Positions 25,905-34,801 of a stretch of DNA of 53,925 nucleotides are shown piece by piece. How positions within the stretch are numbered: the stretch's first letter is position 1; the number at the start of each line of letters is the position of its first letter. The stretch is from an uncultured Porphyromonadaceae bacterium (GTDB lineage Bacteria; Bacteroidota; Bacteroidia; Bacteroidales; Muribaculaceae): the NCBI GenBank assembly GCA_947643665.1, contig CANRWW010000017.1, forward strand, positions 1-53,925, in the 5' to 3' direction. The translations under genes were made by a program, and so were the position numbers. The notes under the pieces are model-generated. The model saw only the letters and a list, made by a program, of their open reading frames with translations. It was not told the origin of the DNA and made no database searches.

Positions 25905-27339
25905 TATTGCGTACACCTAATTTCTGCATGACGTAACGGAGAGATGCCGATTTGAAAAGATACGCCATAGAAACATATATCAGTACAAATACAACACCTG
26001 TTACAATAAGCCTTGGCCATGGATCCCACATTATCTGATCTCGTATGAGATAAGTTATCGAAAATGCGATGGCAAGTGATAAAACCGTAGAAAATATATT
26101 TTTAAACTGATGCCACAACGTACAGTCAACCAATTTTCCTGAAAAATAACTTACAAATATCGCATTGAAAAGATTATAACCGATCAATATCTGCAACAGT
26201 ACATCAATCGAAAATTGGATGCCTACAAGAAGACTTAGCACAAAAACTATTTTTCTTATTATCTCTATTACCAGTACCCAACGGCTTTTCCCACGTACCA
26301 ACAATACATCCATGTTAATATCCGCAAAACAATAGATAGCGCCGATCACACACATATATTGGAAATAATGTGCGGCCTCTCCCCACTCTGCGGGTAATAT
26401 AGCAGCAAAAAGATCATGCGACTCAATCAAAAGATATAGCATTATTGGTGATATTATAAAAAATGCCATATCAACAACTTTTTGGCTATAATACCGCAAA
26501 CGCGCTATATCATCTTGGAATTCAGCCATTACAGGATATGACACCCTATGTATGGAAAATGACAGCGTTCCTGCTACAGATGTCTGTAACTTATTGGGAA
26601 TAGTATAATTTCCTAATACAGCTGCCGAGTAAGCCTTCCCTATAAACATATTTGGAAGATTATCCGTTATAGCCGCAATTATGTTAGCACCAAGCAAGTT
26701 AAGAGAAAATCCTAGATACTTCCTCACACTTGACCAATTGAAACGCTCACTTGGAAACCATTTTCCCACTATCCACAATTGTGTGGAGCGTAATATCGCA
26801 TATGTCAGGTTTTGTGCGACTAATGCCCATACACTTTTATAAATCACAGCAACTGTTATGCCGATTACACCTGAACAGACAACAGATATCAATGAAATCT
26901 GGGAGACTCTCTTGAAATCTATCTTTTTAAAAAGTTGCGCTTGCTGCACTACCCCAAGCGACATAAAAACTATCGCAAGAAAAGCCCAACGCACAAGCGC
27001 CACAAGTACAGGTTCATTATAAAAGTCTGCTATCAAAGGCGCACTGAAAAAGAATGTCAGATATATGCCGCATCCCATCAATACATTGAAATAGAATACA
27101 GAAGAATACTCCTGCTGGCTGACCGTTTTTTCACGGATCAATGCCTGTGAAAAACCTGCATCAACAAGAATGCCACTGAAAGCCAAAAATATTGACATCA
27201 TCCCAATAAGACCGAACTGCGACGGATCCAAAAATTGTGCTATCACCAATGTGCACAACAATTGTACCCCTATAGTGGAAAAACGTTCCACCATACTCCA
27301 TATCGTTCCCTTAAATGTCTTACTTCCAGATGAGGACAT
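25894..27339 (-). CDS. Wzx-type polysaccharide flippase (MOP superfamily)
   Basis: A 481-residue membrane protein with about 12-14 transmembrane helices. It starts with KTFKGTIWSMVERFSTIGVQ, typical of the WzxC/TuaB-like branch of polysaccharide exporters, followed by FLDPSQFGLIGM and SQALIREK. It moves the undecaprenyl-linked repeat from the cytoplasmic to the periplasmic face. The ATG at 27339 follows the upstream stop by one base. An upstream ATG at 27378 would overlap the kinase gene and is less likely. The protein itself is complete. Confidence 0.9.
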   Translation of the reverse strand: MSSSGSKTFKGTIWSMVERFSTIGVQLLCTLVIAQFLDPSQFGLIGMMSIFLAFSGILVDAGFSQALIREKTVSQQEYSSVFYFNVLMGCGIYLTFFFSAPLIADFYNEPVLVALVRWAFLAIVFMSLGVVQQAQLFKKIDFKRVSQISLISVVCSGVIGITVAVIYKSVWALVAQNLTYAILRSTQLWIVGKWFPSERFNWSSVRKYLGFSLNLLGANIIAAITDNLPNMFIGKAYSAAVLGNYTIPNKLQTSVAGTLSFSIHRVSYPVMAEFQDDIARLRYYSQKVVDMAFFIISPIMLYLLIESHDLFAAILPAEWGEAAHYFQYMCVIGAIYCFADINMDVLLVRGKSRWVLVIEIIRKIVFVLSLLVGIQFSIDVLLQILIGYNLFNAIFVSYFSGKLVDCTLWHQFKNIFSTVLSLAIAFSITYLIRDQIMWDPWPRLIVTGVVFVLIYVSMAYLFKSASLRYVMQKLGVRNNVM

Positions 27340-27340
27340 A

Positions 27341-29821
27341 TTACGATTTGTTGAATGATATCTTATTGCTGTAGCCATACCCGTAAGCGTACCCGTAGGT
27401 GGAGCGGAGGGAACCGAGGTGGGAGGTGTCGGTGCCGTTGAGTATTACGGCCATGTTGCGGTAACGGCGGGTGTCGTAGAAGTGCTGTATCTGTGGGAGC
27501 ATCTCACGCTCAAGCAGGCCGGCACGTATCACGAACAGGGTCATGTCGGCATAGGAATTAATGATCTTGGCATCGGCCACCACCTCTACAGGCGGACAGT
27601 CAAGCAGCACATAGTCATAATGCCCGCGCAGATAATCAAGCATATTTCTCAGACGGGGAGAATACAGCAGTTCTGCGGGGTTTGGCGGCAGTGCGCCTAC
27701 CGGTATTATATCAAGCCCGTCGGTATCGTTGGCATTGCGGACTACTATCTCATCAAGGGCGGCATGTCCGGAAAGATAAGCGCTAACTCCTTTGACCGGA
27801 TTCTTGACATAACTGCTGAGGGAAGCCTTGCGCAGATCAAGATCCACAATAGCCACCTTATGGTTCTTTATGGCAAGCGCGGTGGCGAGATTCATCGTGA
27901 TGAACGTCTTGCCTGATCCCGGATTCGCCGAAGTGACCATTATGGTATGCGCACCGGTAGCCTCTCCGTCAACCATAAGTTCGAGATTGGTACGTATCAC
28001 ACGGAATGCCTCGTTGATTATGTCTGACGAACCTTGTCGCACCACCACAATGCGGCGGTCGCGTTCATTGTCATGCGCCGGACGCAATCTGGCAAAACCA
28101 TGACGGCGACGGTACCCCAACGGTATCTCTCCGACAAAAGGCAACGAAAGCACCTCAATGTCCTTGCGCCCTCTCACGCGGGTATTGAGCAGCTCGCTCA
28201 GATATATGGCGCCCATCGGGAGAAGAAGACCCAGAAGCACAGCCACTGCCATCACATTGCGGCGGTTAGGGGAAATAGGGTTATCAGAACCCATAGGCGG
28301 AGTGACCATCCGCGAGTTGTATGCCGTAAACGCCTGGCTCAACTCGTTTTCCTCACGTTTCTGGAGCAAATACAGATACAGGCTCTCTTTTACCTTCTGC
28401 TGACGCTCCACACTTAACAGATAACGGGCTTGGGTCGGGTTGGCCTGGAGACGCGACGAAGCTGCCGCCTGCGAGTTGCGGGCAGTAGTCACCGCCGAAT
28501 TGAGGGTCACCACATAATTGTCAATACTCTGGATTATGGCCTCGCGCATACCCTTTAGCTGGCTGTCCATATCAATCACCAGCGGATTCTCCGTAGAAGA
28601 GTTCTCCACAAGGTTGTTACGCTCAAGCAATCGGGTGTTGTAAGCCGCGATCTGGTTTTCGATATTGAGATTCTCTATGCCGGAATTGGCAGGAAGCACA
28701 TTGAAGGTATTGGCGGAATTGCCGAGATACGAACGGATATACCGAGCCATGGCCAGGCGGTTGTTAAGTGCGGCCACCTCGTCGTCAGCGGCGGCGGCAC
28801 GGCTTATGTACAACTGTGAGGCCTGCTCCACATCCGGAACCATATGGGTGGACTTATACGTAGATATATCGGAATCCACATTGCCCAGCTCGCTTTCTAT
28901 TACCGCCAGACGATCCTTTATAAACTCCGATGTGGAAACCGCGATACGGTTCTTGTCCTGTATCCAGTTTTCATTATACACATCTATCACCCCCGACAGC
29001 AGGTCCTCGGCACGCTCGGGACTTACATCAGAATATCTCAACGTAATTATAGATGCATAATCCTCAGGCGCGTCTGCGATAAGCGCCTTGGAAAGTGCGG
29101 CAGCAGTCTTTTTCAAAGGAGTGCGGCTCACTTGCATGACCAGCGGTTTGGCAAGTTTTCCACCGGCATAAGTGGCACCTGGAGCCACAGCCACACGCCC
29201 GAACGGTGTCTGGAGCGTATCTATGCGGTCATATCTGCCTGCGACCGGAGCCACACCCTCCATCTCACCGTCGGCAGACTCAAATCCACGCAGGATCAAA
29301 GATCCGTCCGGATCTGCGACAGCCTCGAAAGCTGCCGTGCCGTTCTCCCCGAGATCCGGAAAGGTGAAACGCAGCGGAAGATTTGTCCCGTAAAGGGCAT
29401 TGTCATGGAAAGTGCCTTTTTCAGAATAATCCACATCAAGGCCGAGGCGCTTCACCACTTCCGCCATTACCGTAGGCGAAGTGATTGTAGCAAGCTCATT
29501 GAGCACATTGGTATTAGGCTGAAGAAAACCTATACCTGAAAAAGAAGCCCCTACATCGCCACCTGCAGTGCCACCCAGACGGTCATCCTTGATAAGCAAC
29601 TGGGTGGAACGTTCATATACGGGAGAGGTCCGAAGTATGTAATATACCCCGAGACCACAACATATTATCAACGAAATTACAAACCAATACCACCGGCTGA
29701 GGCACAACCACATGAGATCCTTGATCTTCAAAGTTGGCTCAGAAACGGCTGCAACTACCTCCGGCGAGGGTTGCTGGACGCTATCGTACACACGAGAATC
29801 AGACATATATGTCATCAGCAT
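27341..29821 (-). CDS. Chain-length regulator fused to tyrosine autokinase (Wzc type)
   Basis: An 826-residue inner-membrane protein. An N-terminal Wzz-like domain begins after the first transmembrane helix (WYWFVISLIICCGLGVYYIL, about residues 44-63). A long periplasmic coiled-coil follows (about 290-510), then a second membrane helix (about 540). The C-terminal cytoplasmic BY-kinase has Walker A NPGSGKT (about 635), Walker A' VDLDLRK, and Walker B YVLLDCPPV. The tail is a tyrosine cluster (STYGYAYGYGYS), the expected autophosphorylation site. It sets polymer length and drives export with the Wza protein encoded upstream. A start at the in-frame ATG 15 bases downstream (29806) is equally possible. 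Confidence 0.93.
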   Translation of the reverse strand: MLMTYMSDSRVYDSVQQPSPEVVAAVSEPTLKIKDLMWLCLSRWYWFVISLIICCGLGVYYILRTSPVYERSTQLLIKDDRLGGTAGGDVGASFSGIGFLQPNTNVLNELATITSPTVMAEVVKRLGLDVDYSEKGTFHDNALYGTNLPLRFTFPDLGENGTAAFEAVADPDGSLILRGFESADGEMEGVAPVAGRYDRIDTLQTPFGRVAVAPGATYAGGKLAKPLVMQVSRTPLKKTAAALSKALIADAPEDYASIITLRYSDVSPERAEDLLSGVIDVYNENWIQDKNRIAVSTSEFIKDRLAVIESELGNVDSDISTYKSTHMVPDVEQASQLYISRAAAADDEVAALNNRLAMARYIRSYLGNSANTFNVLPANSGIENLNIENQIAAYNTRLLERNNLVENSSTENPLVIDMDSQLKGMREAIIQSIDNYVVTLNSAVTTARNSQAAASSRLQANPTQARYLLSVERQQKVKESLYLYLLQKREENELSQAFTAYNSRMVTPPMGSDNPISPNRRNVMAVAVLLGLLLPMGAIYLSELLNTRVRGRKDIEVLSLPFVGEIPLGYRRRHGFARLRPAHDNERDRRIVVVRQGSSDIINEAFRVIRTNLELMVDGEATGAHTIMVTSANPGSGKTFITMNLATALAIKNHKVAIVDLDLRKASLSSYVKNPVKGVSAYLSGHAALDEIVVRNANDTDGLDIIPVGALPPNPAELLYSPRLRNMLDYLRGHYDYVLLDCPPVEVVADAKIINSYADMTLFVIRAGLLEREMLPQIQHFYDTRRYRNMAVILNGTDTSHLGSLRSTYGYAYGYGYSNKISFNKS

Positions 29822-29908
29822 TATATCGGTAGAGCCATCACGGTCTGCCGACGATTAATATTGGAAACAGATTTTTATGATAAAAACAGACGCAATAAAC
29901 CGCTGTGC

Positions 29909-30733
29909 TTATTTCCAGATAAGCACAGCTATGGTTGTTGCAAGAGAGGCTATTGAAATCCAGAACGACGGAGTAAGCGGCGCATTTCCGTTTGCCGTAG
30001 TCTGTCGCTTGCGCACATCGTTTGGCGAAACATATATCACGTCATCCTGCTGCAGATAAAATACCGGACTTTGCACCGTCTGGGCAGAATTTGTGAGGTC
30101 CACCCTATATGCCATCTGGCGGCCATCCTCAATACGGGTCACAAGCACATCCTTGCGCTGCCCCTGGATAGTGAGGTCTCCGGCACCGGCCAAAGCATCA
30201 AGTATGGTAAAACGGTCGCGGTCAAAATTCACCCTGCCGGGCTTGTTGACTTCACCGAGTACAGTCACCCCGTGGTTAAGAAAATCTACCACCACAACAG
30301 GATCCTTGATCTGTTTACGTGCGATAAGCTCATCACGGATATAGTCTGCTACCTCGTTGCGGCGCATGCCTTCTATATGCAACGTGCCCAATTGCGGAAA
30401 CTGTATGTCACCGTTGTTATCAACAACATATGAGGCGACCTCATTGTTGCCTTTGCTCGGAGACGTCGTCACACCCGGCTGTCCCACACGATGAGCCATC
30501 ATCGGAAGATTGTACAGAGCCGCAAGTTGCGGATCTTTTGACACCACAAGGATTGACAGACGGTCGTCAGGGCGCACCGTTATATCCTTGACTGAATTGA
30601 TTTCCTGTATCGCACCTGCTTCAAGTTCGCTGAAGTAGGTCACATCCCGCGGTGAACGGCAAGAACTTATTGCGCCGGCCAGAACTATGGCTGAGCACAA
30701 TGACAAAAGGCACCTTGATTTTTTTAAATACAT
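29909..30733 (-). CDS. Wza-type polysaccharide export lipoprotein
   Basis: A 274-residue outer-membrane lipoprotein. The signal ends LAGAISSC with the lipobox Cys at about residue 25. A Poly_export domain follows (ITVRPDDRLSILV onward, about 48-150) with the YVVDNNGDIQFPQLG repeat motif, then an SLBB-type segment (GEVNKPGRV, about 175-225). A C-terminal hydrophobic helix (FWISIASLATTIAVLIW) could span the outer membrane, as in Wza. It forms the export channel that works with the tyrosine kinase encoded 87 bases downstream. Confidence 0.92.
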   Translation of the reverse strand: MYLKKSRCLLSLCSAIVLAGAISSCRSPRDVTYFSELEAGAIQEINSVKDITVRPDDRLSILVVSKDPQLAALYNLPMMAHRVGQPGVTTSPSKGNNEVASYVVDNNGDIQFPQLGTLHIEGMRRNEVADYIRDELIARKQIKDPVVVVDFLNHGVTVLGEVNKPGRVNFDRDRFTILDALAGAGDLTIQGQRKDVLVTRIEDGRQMAYRVDLTNSAQTVQSPVFYLQQDDVIYVSPNDVRKRQTTANGNAPLTPSFWISIASLATTIAVLIWK

Positions 30734-30786
30734 AAATTATTGTTTGTCCACACAAAAGATTCCGTGAAACACCAATTTCACAGACG

Positions 30787-30823
30787 CGCCATTCCACCCG
30801 GACAGAGTCAAGGTGGAATGGCG
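30787..30823 (-). terminator. Hairpin between the wecA-like and wza-like genes
   Basis: Perfect 12-bp stem CGCCATTCCACC/GGTGGAATGGCG (30787-30798 with 30812-30823) with a 13-base loop, 40 bases downstream of the WecA-like stop and inside the capsule operon. It could end part of the transcripts. UpxY-type antitermination would be expected to read through it. Confidence 0.55.
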
Positions 30824-30863
30824 TATGTCGTAAGGCATATCGCCCCAGACACATCCATGTCTG

Positions 30864-32033
30864 TCACTCGTAGCCGTGAGTGATGCCAAGACGTGCCTGA
30901 CGGCTTTTTATCAGACGCGTAAGCGTATAATTCACCAACACCCAGAATACCAGGTCGGCAATAAGCACCACAGCCGGGCCTACAAACCGCCCCAGCCAGA
31001 TATTCAATCCTATCAGAGCCGCTGAAGTGCACAATATGGTAATCATCGTCAGACGGTGGGGAATACCAAGCGCCAGCAATTTATGGTGTATGTGGGTCTT
31101 GTCGGGGAGGAACGGGCTTTTACCGCGGAGAATACGATGCACGAACACCCTCAATACATCCATACAAGGTATTGCCAGCGGTGCGAAAGCCACCACCATT
31201 ATATTTGAGGAGATCACGCTGCCATCCATTATATAAGTAGTCTTTATGGCCAGAAAAGAGAGAAGCAAGCCAATGGTCAGCGCACCGGTATCACCCATGA
31301 AAATCTTTTTCTGCATCACAGGATTACCGAATACATTATAATAGAAGAACGGAACCAAGGTTCCCAGTCCGGCGAAAGCCAGAAGGGCATAAATCCAATT
31401 TCCGGCCGAAAGGAATGCCAGACCGTAAAAAGCCATTGCTATGCCGCTGAGGCCGGAAGCAAGTCCGTCAATACCGTCAATAAGATTTATGGCATTGGTG
31501 ATATATACAACAAGCAATATGGTAAGCCCCCATGCCAAAGGCCATGGCAACTCATAAAAGCCCAGCATGCCATGAAGATTGTCAATCCGCACCCCGCCAA
31601 GGGCGAGCAGGCATGCGGCAATGATCTGGGCGATGAATTTCGCGGAATACCTTACACCAATCAGATCGTCTGCAATACCTACAAGATACATGACCATCAT
31701 ACTGCACAATCCGAAACTCAAAGGTAGAAAACGTGATACAAGCTGCGCACGGGCTCCTAATCCATGCACATCAAGGGAGAGGCCAAAATGCATATGTATA
31801 CCTTCGGAACCGAGAAGTACTTCTATGCCAATTACAAAGCAAAGAGAAAAAATAATCGATGGCATAAAAGCAATACCACCGAGGCGGGGAACCGCCGCAG
31901 TATGGATCTTACGTTCATCCGGTTCGTCAAACAGACGCTTGCGAAAAGCGATAAGGAGAATTTTAGGAATGATGATACCTGCAAGTATTGCACTTATGAG
32001 AAATACTGCCAATCCATCTAATGTAAACTGCAT
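30864..32033 (-). CDS. WecA/MraY-family undecaprenyl-phosphate sugar-1-phosphate transferase
   Basis: A 389-residue polytopic membrane enzyme of the GT4-phosphotransferase family. Eleven or so helices carry the signature GIADDLIG (metal-binding Asp pair, about residues 100-107), NAINLIDGIDGLASG (about 175-190), and FMGDTGALTIG, with HIHHKLLALG in the C-terminal cytoplasmic loop. It loads the first sugar phosphate, probably GlcNAc-1-P or a related HexNAc, onto undecaprenyl phosphate and so starts the capsule repeat. The start MQFTLDGLAVF is chosen because the 38 residues that could precede it are charged and lie in the region after upxY. Confidence 0.93.
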   Translation of the reverse strand: MQFTLDGLAVFLISAILAGIIIPKILLIAFRKRLFDEPDERKIHTAAVPRLGGIAFMPSIIFSLCFVIGIEVLLGSEGIHMHFGLSLDVHGLGARAQLVSRFLPLSFGLCSMMVMYLVGIADDLIGVRYSAKFIAQIIAACLLALGGVRIDNLHGMLGFYELPWPLAWGLTILLVVYITNAINLIDGIDGLASGLSGIAMAFYGLAFLSAGNWIYALLAFAGLGTLVPFFYYNVFGNPVMQKKIFMGDTGALTIGLLLSFLAIKTTYIMDGSVISSNIMVVAFAPLAIPCMDVLRVFVHRILRGKSPFLPDKTHIHHKLLALGIPHRLTMITILCTSAALIGLNIWLGRFVGPAVVLIADLVFWVLVNYTLTRLIKSRQARLGITHGYE

Positions 32034-32130
32034 GTGCACTTGTTTTTTTTGGTTAAGACTTTTTGATGTGTGTGATCTATTATATTTAGTGACATTACCA
32101 GTTACCGGCCATGTTGCAACAAGTAACCGT

Positions 32131-32688
32131 TTATGGCAATCGTTCAAGAAAAGATGCGGGAATATACGAAGTGGCTACAGCGCATATTCCACTTATTGAC
32201 ACTACAAGACGCCTATTGCCACGTATACGCCTGATAAAACCTTCAGCCCCACGGAACGGGCCTTGAAGAACCCTTACACGCTGGCCGACAGAATAATCGG
32301 CAACGCTATCGGAAAGATATTCCAAACCATTGGCCTGCGCAGACGTAACCAAACGGAACATCAGCATCTCACGCTCTGGAATTACGGCGGCAGAACCATC
32401 CGCAGACGGGTAAAACATCGCATGGCCGTTTATTATCTCCCGGATCTGTTTGATACGGCAACCTGCCACTTTCAAAAAGAGCAGACCTGCTATGGCAGGC
32501 TGCATATGGACAAGTTTCCTGCCGTCAGATGCTACCGTCACAACTTCCTTTTGGGGAACATAGCATTCACAATCGCCCAAAGCGTCCAGACGGGCCTCTA
32601 TTGCCGAGACCTTGTTATGGAAAACTTTCAATGCATACCAGTTCTCCCCGCTCTCTGCAAGAGAAAACTGCGACATAAAAGACGACAT
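32131..32688 (-). CDS. UpxY-family transcription antiterminator (NusG-like)
   Basis: A 185-residue NusG/RfaH paralogue. The NGN domain begins NWYALKVFHNKV (about residue 15 of this version), and the KOW-like motif is VGQRVRVLQGPFRGAEG (about 137-153). UpxY proteins head Bacteroidales capsule operons and let RNA polymerase read through termination signals in the long leader and operon. This one is first in a 13-plus gene operon that agrees with that role. The start is uncertain. The ATG at 32688 gives normal length, but an in-frame ATG at 32775 is preceded by GGGGGA and would add a hydrophobic N-terminus. Confidence 0.88.
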   Translation of the reverse strand: MSSFMSQFSLAESGENWYALKVFHNKVSAIEARLDALGDCECYVPQKEVVTVASDGRKLVHMQPAIAGLLFLKVAGCRIKQIREIINGHAMFYPSADGSAAVIPEREMLMFRLVTSAQANGLEYLSDSVADYSVGQRVRVLQGPFRGAEGFIRRIRGNRRLVVSISGICAVATSYIPASFLERLP

Positions 32689-32692
32689 GGAT

Positions 32693-32779
32693 TTATCCAG
32701 AGGCAAAATAACCGTAAAAGCACTGAGTGTTAGTAAGATATACAGAGAGAAGAGCAAGCGGGAAATATAATTCATACAT
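32693..32779 (-). other. Possible 28-codon leader ORF before upxY
   Basis: An ATG at 32779 opens a 28-codon frame (MYELYFPLALLSVYLTN onward) that stops with TAA four bases before the proposed upxY ATG. GGGGGA stands immediately upstream. The frame overlaps the alternative longer upxY start at 32775 in a different frame. Either a leader peptide or an artefact. Confidence 0.3.
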
Positions 32780-33028
32780 TCCCCCAAATCCCGGAAACGA
32801 AAATTTCGAATCCGGCAAATGAGGCGGCACACCCGAAGCAAGTCCGCTATATCATCAAATTATGTATGGCAAACATTATGTAACTATCCAGCAAAAGCTG
32901 TCATTGATTTTGTGCCATAATATTGATGTGTCGGACGTTAAGCTACACTACGAATCCGCAGTTCACTCACACTTCTCCATATTGCCGATGGAATCTTAAG
33001 TAAAAAAGATACCGACGCAATACGTCTG

Positions 33029-33036
33029 CAAAATTA
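33029..33036 (-). promoter_or_regulatory. -7 box for the capsule operon
   Basis: The minus strand reads TAATTTTG followed by CAGAC. It would give a leader of about 330 bases before upxY, matching the long leaders known for UpxY-controlled loci. No inverted repeats that would mark an invertible promoter were found around it. Confidence 0.55.
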
Positions 33037-33157
33037 CAATTAATTTATGAAACGACCAACATACCTGGAAAATCCTATGCCACCCATGGCAATCCAAACT
33101 CCTGTAGAAAATATATGTCCATTTATTCCCCATTGCCCGATCAGACAGATCAAAATG

Positions 33158-33188
33158 TTTGCGGTTTGTGAAAAGTTTTGTAATTTTG
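33158..33188 (+). promoter_or_regulatory. Promoter for gdhA
   Basis: A full Bacteroidota promoter: TTTG at 33158-33161, 19 bases, then TAATTTTG at 33181-33188 followed by CACC. It predicts a leader of about 135 bases before the gdhA ATG. It faces away from the capsule-operon promoter. Confidence 0.85.
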
Positions 33189-33329
33189 CACCCGATTCAA
33201 CAAAGATCAAGACATATTGCCGCAAAACAAGACAAAACAACGGCAATCAACCTTGAAACAAAAAAGAGGGCGTACATACAGCAACCAGCCCCAACAACCA
33301 AATATACTCCAACAGGTACAAAATCAACT

Positions 33330-34676
33330 ATGGACGTAAAACTGTTTATCGAAGACTTAAGAGGCAGATTCCCCAACGAGCCTGAATACCTTCAGGCGGT
33401 TGAAGAGGTAGTAAACTCAATTGCCGACGTGTATTCACAATATCCGGCTTTTGAAAGAATGAATTTGCTTGAACGGCTATGTATCCCGGACAGGATATAC
33501 ACCTTCCGGGTTTCATGGGTTGATGACGGAGGACACGTGCGCAACAATATGGGCTATCGCGTTCAACACAACAACGCCATAGGCCCGTATAAAGGGGGCA
33601 TACGCTTCCACTCTTCTGTAAATCTCAGCATCCTGAAATTCCTCGCCTTCGAACAGACATTCAAGAACTCCCTCACAACCCTTGCGATGGGAGGAGCCAA
33701 AGGAGGTTCGGATTTCTCCCCCAAAGGGAAAAGCGACATGGAGATAATGCGCTTCTGCCAGGCATTTGTCAACGAACTTTACCGCCATATCGGCCCCGAA
33801 ACAGACGTACCCGCCGGCGACATAGGAGTTGGCGGACGCGAAGTGGGCTACATGTTCGGCTGGTACAAGAAAATGACCCGCGAGTTCACCGGCACTTTCA
33901 CTGGAAAAGGACTTGACTTCGGAGGATCGCTTATACGCCCCGAAGCCACAGGCTACGGTAATGTGTATTTCCTTCAGAACATGCTGGCAACCCGCGGCAT
34001 CAACCTGAAAGGAAAACGTGTGGCAATTTCCGGCTCAGGCAATGTGGCGCTATATACCGCCCAGAAATTGCTGTCACTCGGCGCACAGGTGATCTCGTTC
34101 AGCGATTCCGACGGATCAGTGATAATTCCCGACGGCATCAGCCAGGCACAATTCGAGGAAATCTTTGACCTCAAGACCCTTTACCGGGGACGCATATCCG
34201 AATTCGCCGAAAAACATCCCGACATATGCACATATTACCCGCGCGAACGCCCATGGAAACATGTGGAAAAAGTTGACATTGCCATGCCATCCGCCACACA
34301 GAACGAACTTGACGGCGACGACGCACGCGCCCTTCTCGCCGCAGGATGTTTTGCTGTAAGCGAGGGAGCCAACATGCCCTCCACCCCCGAAGCCATTGCA
34401 GAGATGCAGAAAGCACACATCCTCTACGCTCCCGGCAAAGCCGCAAATGCGGGAGGAGTCTCAGTAAGTGGCCTGGAGATGGCACAGAATGCCCAGATGC
34501 TGCACTGGACGGCAGAAGAGGTTGACAACCGCCTACGACAGATAATGGCCGACATACACAGCCAATGCGTTGAACACGGCACAGAAGCCGACGGCTATAT
34601 CAATTATGTGCGTGGCGCCAATACCGCCGGTTTCCTCAAGGTAGCCCGTGCCATGATGGCACAAGGAGTGGTATGA
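33330..34676 (+). CDS. gdhA: NADP-type glutamate dehydrogenase
   Basis: A 448-residue hexameric-class glutamate dehydrogenase that interconverts 2-oxoglutarate plus ammonium and glutamate in the cytoplasm. The substrate-binding Lys88 lies in PYKGGIRFH, and the catalytic Lys124 in MGGAKGGSDFSPKGKS. The nucleotide fold starts at about 230 with VAISGSGNVALY. Length and motifs match the NADP-dependent E. coli GdhA type. The start at MDVKLF is chosen because the 57 upstream in-frame residues lie in the leader and are not protein-like. In Bacteroides this enzyme is a main route of ammonium assimilation. Confidence 0.96.
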   Translation: MDVKLFIEDLRGRFPNEPEYLQAVEEVVNSIADVYSQYPAFERMNLLERLCIPDRIYTFRVSWVDDGGHVRNNMGYRVQHNNAIGPYKGGIRFHSSVNLSILKFLAFEQTFKNSLTTLAMGGAKGGSDFSPKGKSDMEIMRFCQAFVNELYRHIGPETDVPAGDIGVGGREVGYMFGWYKKMTREFTGTFTGKGLDFGGSLIRPEATGYGNVYFLQNMLATRGINLKGKRVAISGSGNVALYTAQKLLSLGAQVISFSDSDGSVIIPDGISQAQFEEIFDLKTLYRGRISEFAEKHPDICTYYPRERPWKHVEKVDIAMPSATQNELDGDDARALLAAGCFAVSEGANMPSTPEAIAEMQKAHILYAPGKAANAGGVSVSGLEMAQNAQMLHWTAEEVDNRLRQIMADIHSQCVEHGTEADGYINYVRGANTAGFLKVARAMMAQGVV

Positions 34677-34691
34677 CCCACATTTACAAAT

Positions 34692-34751
34692 AAATATCTC
34701 AAGACGGCGTGTCAAAATTCGTAAATTTCGACACGCCGTCTTGAGATATTT
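34692..34751. terminator. 22-bp perfect hairpin between convergent gdhA and a lipoprotein gene
   Basis: Perfect 22-bp stem (34692-34713 with 34730-34751). The stem continues after one A-C mismatch with five more pairs around loop CGTA. It lies 16 bases past the gdhA stop and 51 bases past the stop of the convergent lipoprotein gene, so it can serve both. Confidence 0.85.
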
Positions 34752-34801
34752 CCGGATGTAGAGGGTGCTGTCAGCAACCGGTTACATCAAAGAATCAACC
34801 T

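Noticed and set aside
32850-33060. Invertible capsule promoter as in Bacteroides fragilis
   Set aside because: I looked for inverted repeats around the capsule promoter and found none. No recombinase gene is nearby in the window.
33158-33329. 57 extra N-terminal residues for glutamate dehydrogenase
   Set aside because: They begin inside the promoter region and do not look like a known targeting sequence. The family starts at MDVKLF-like sequence.
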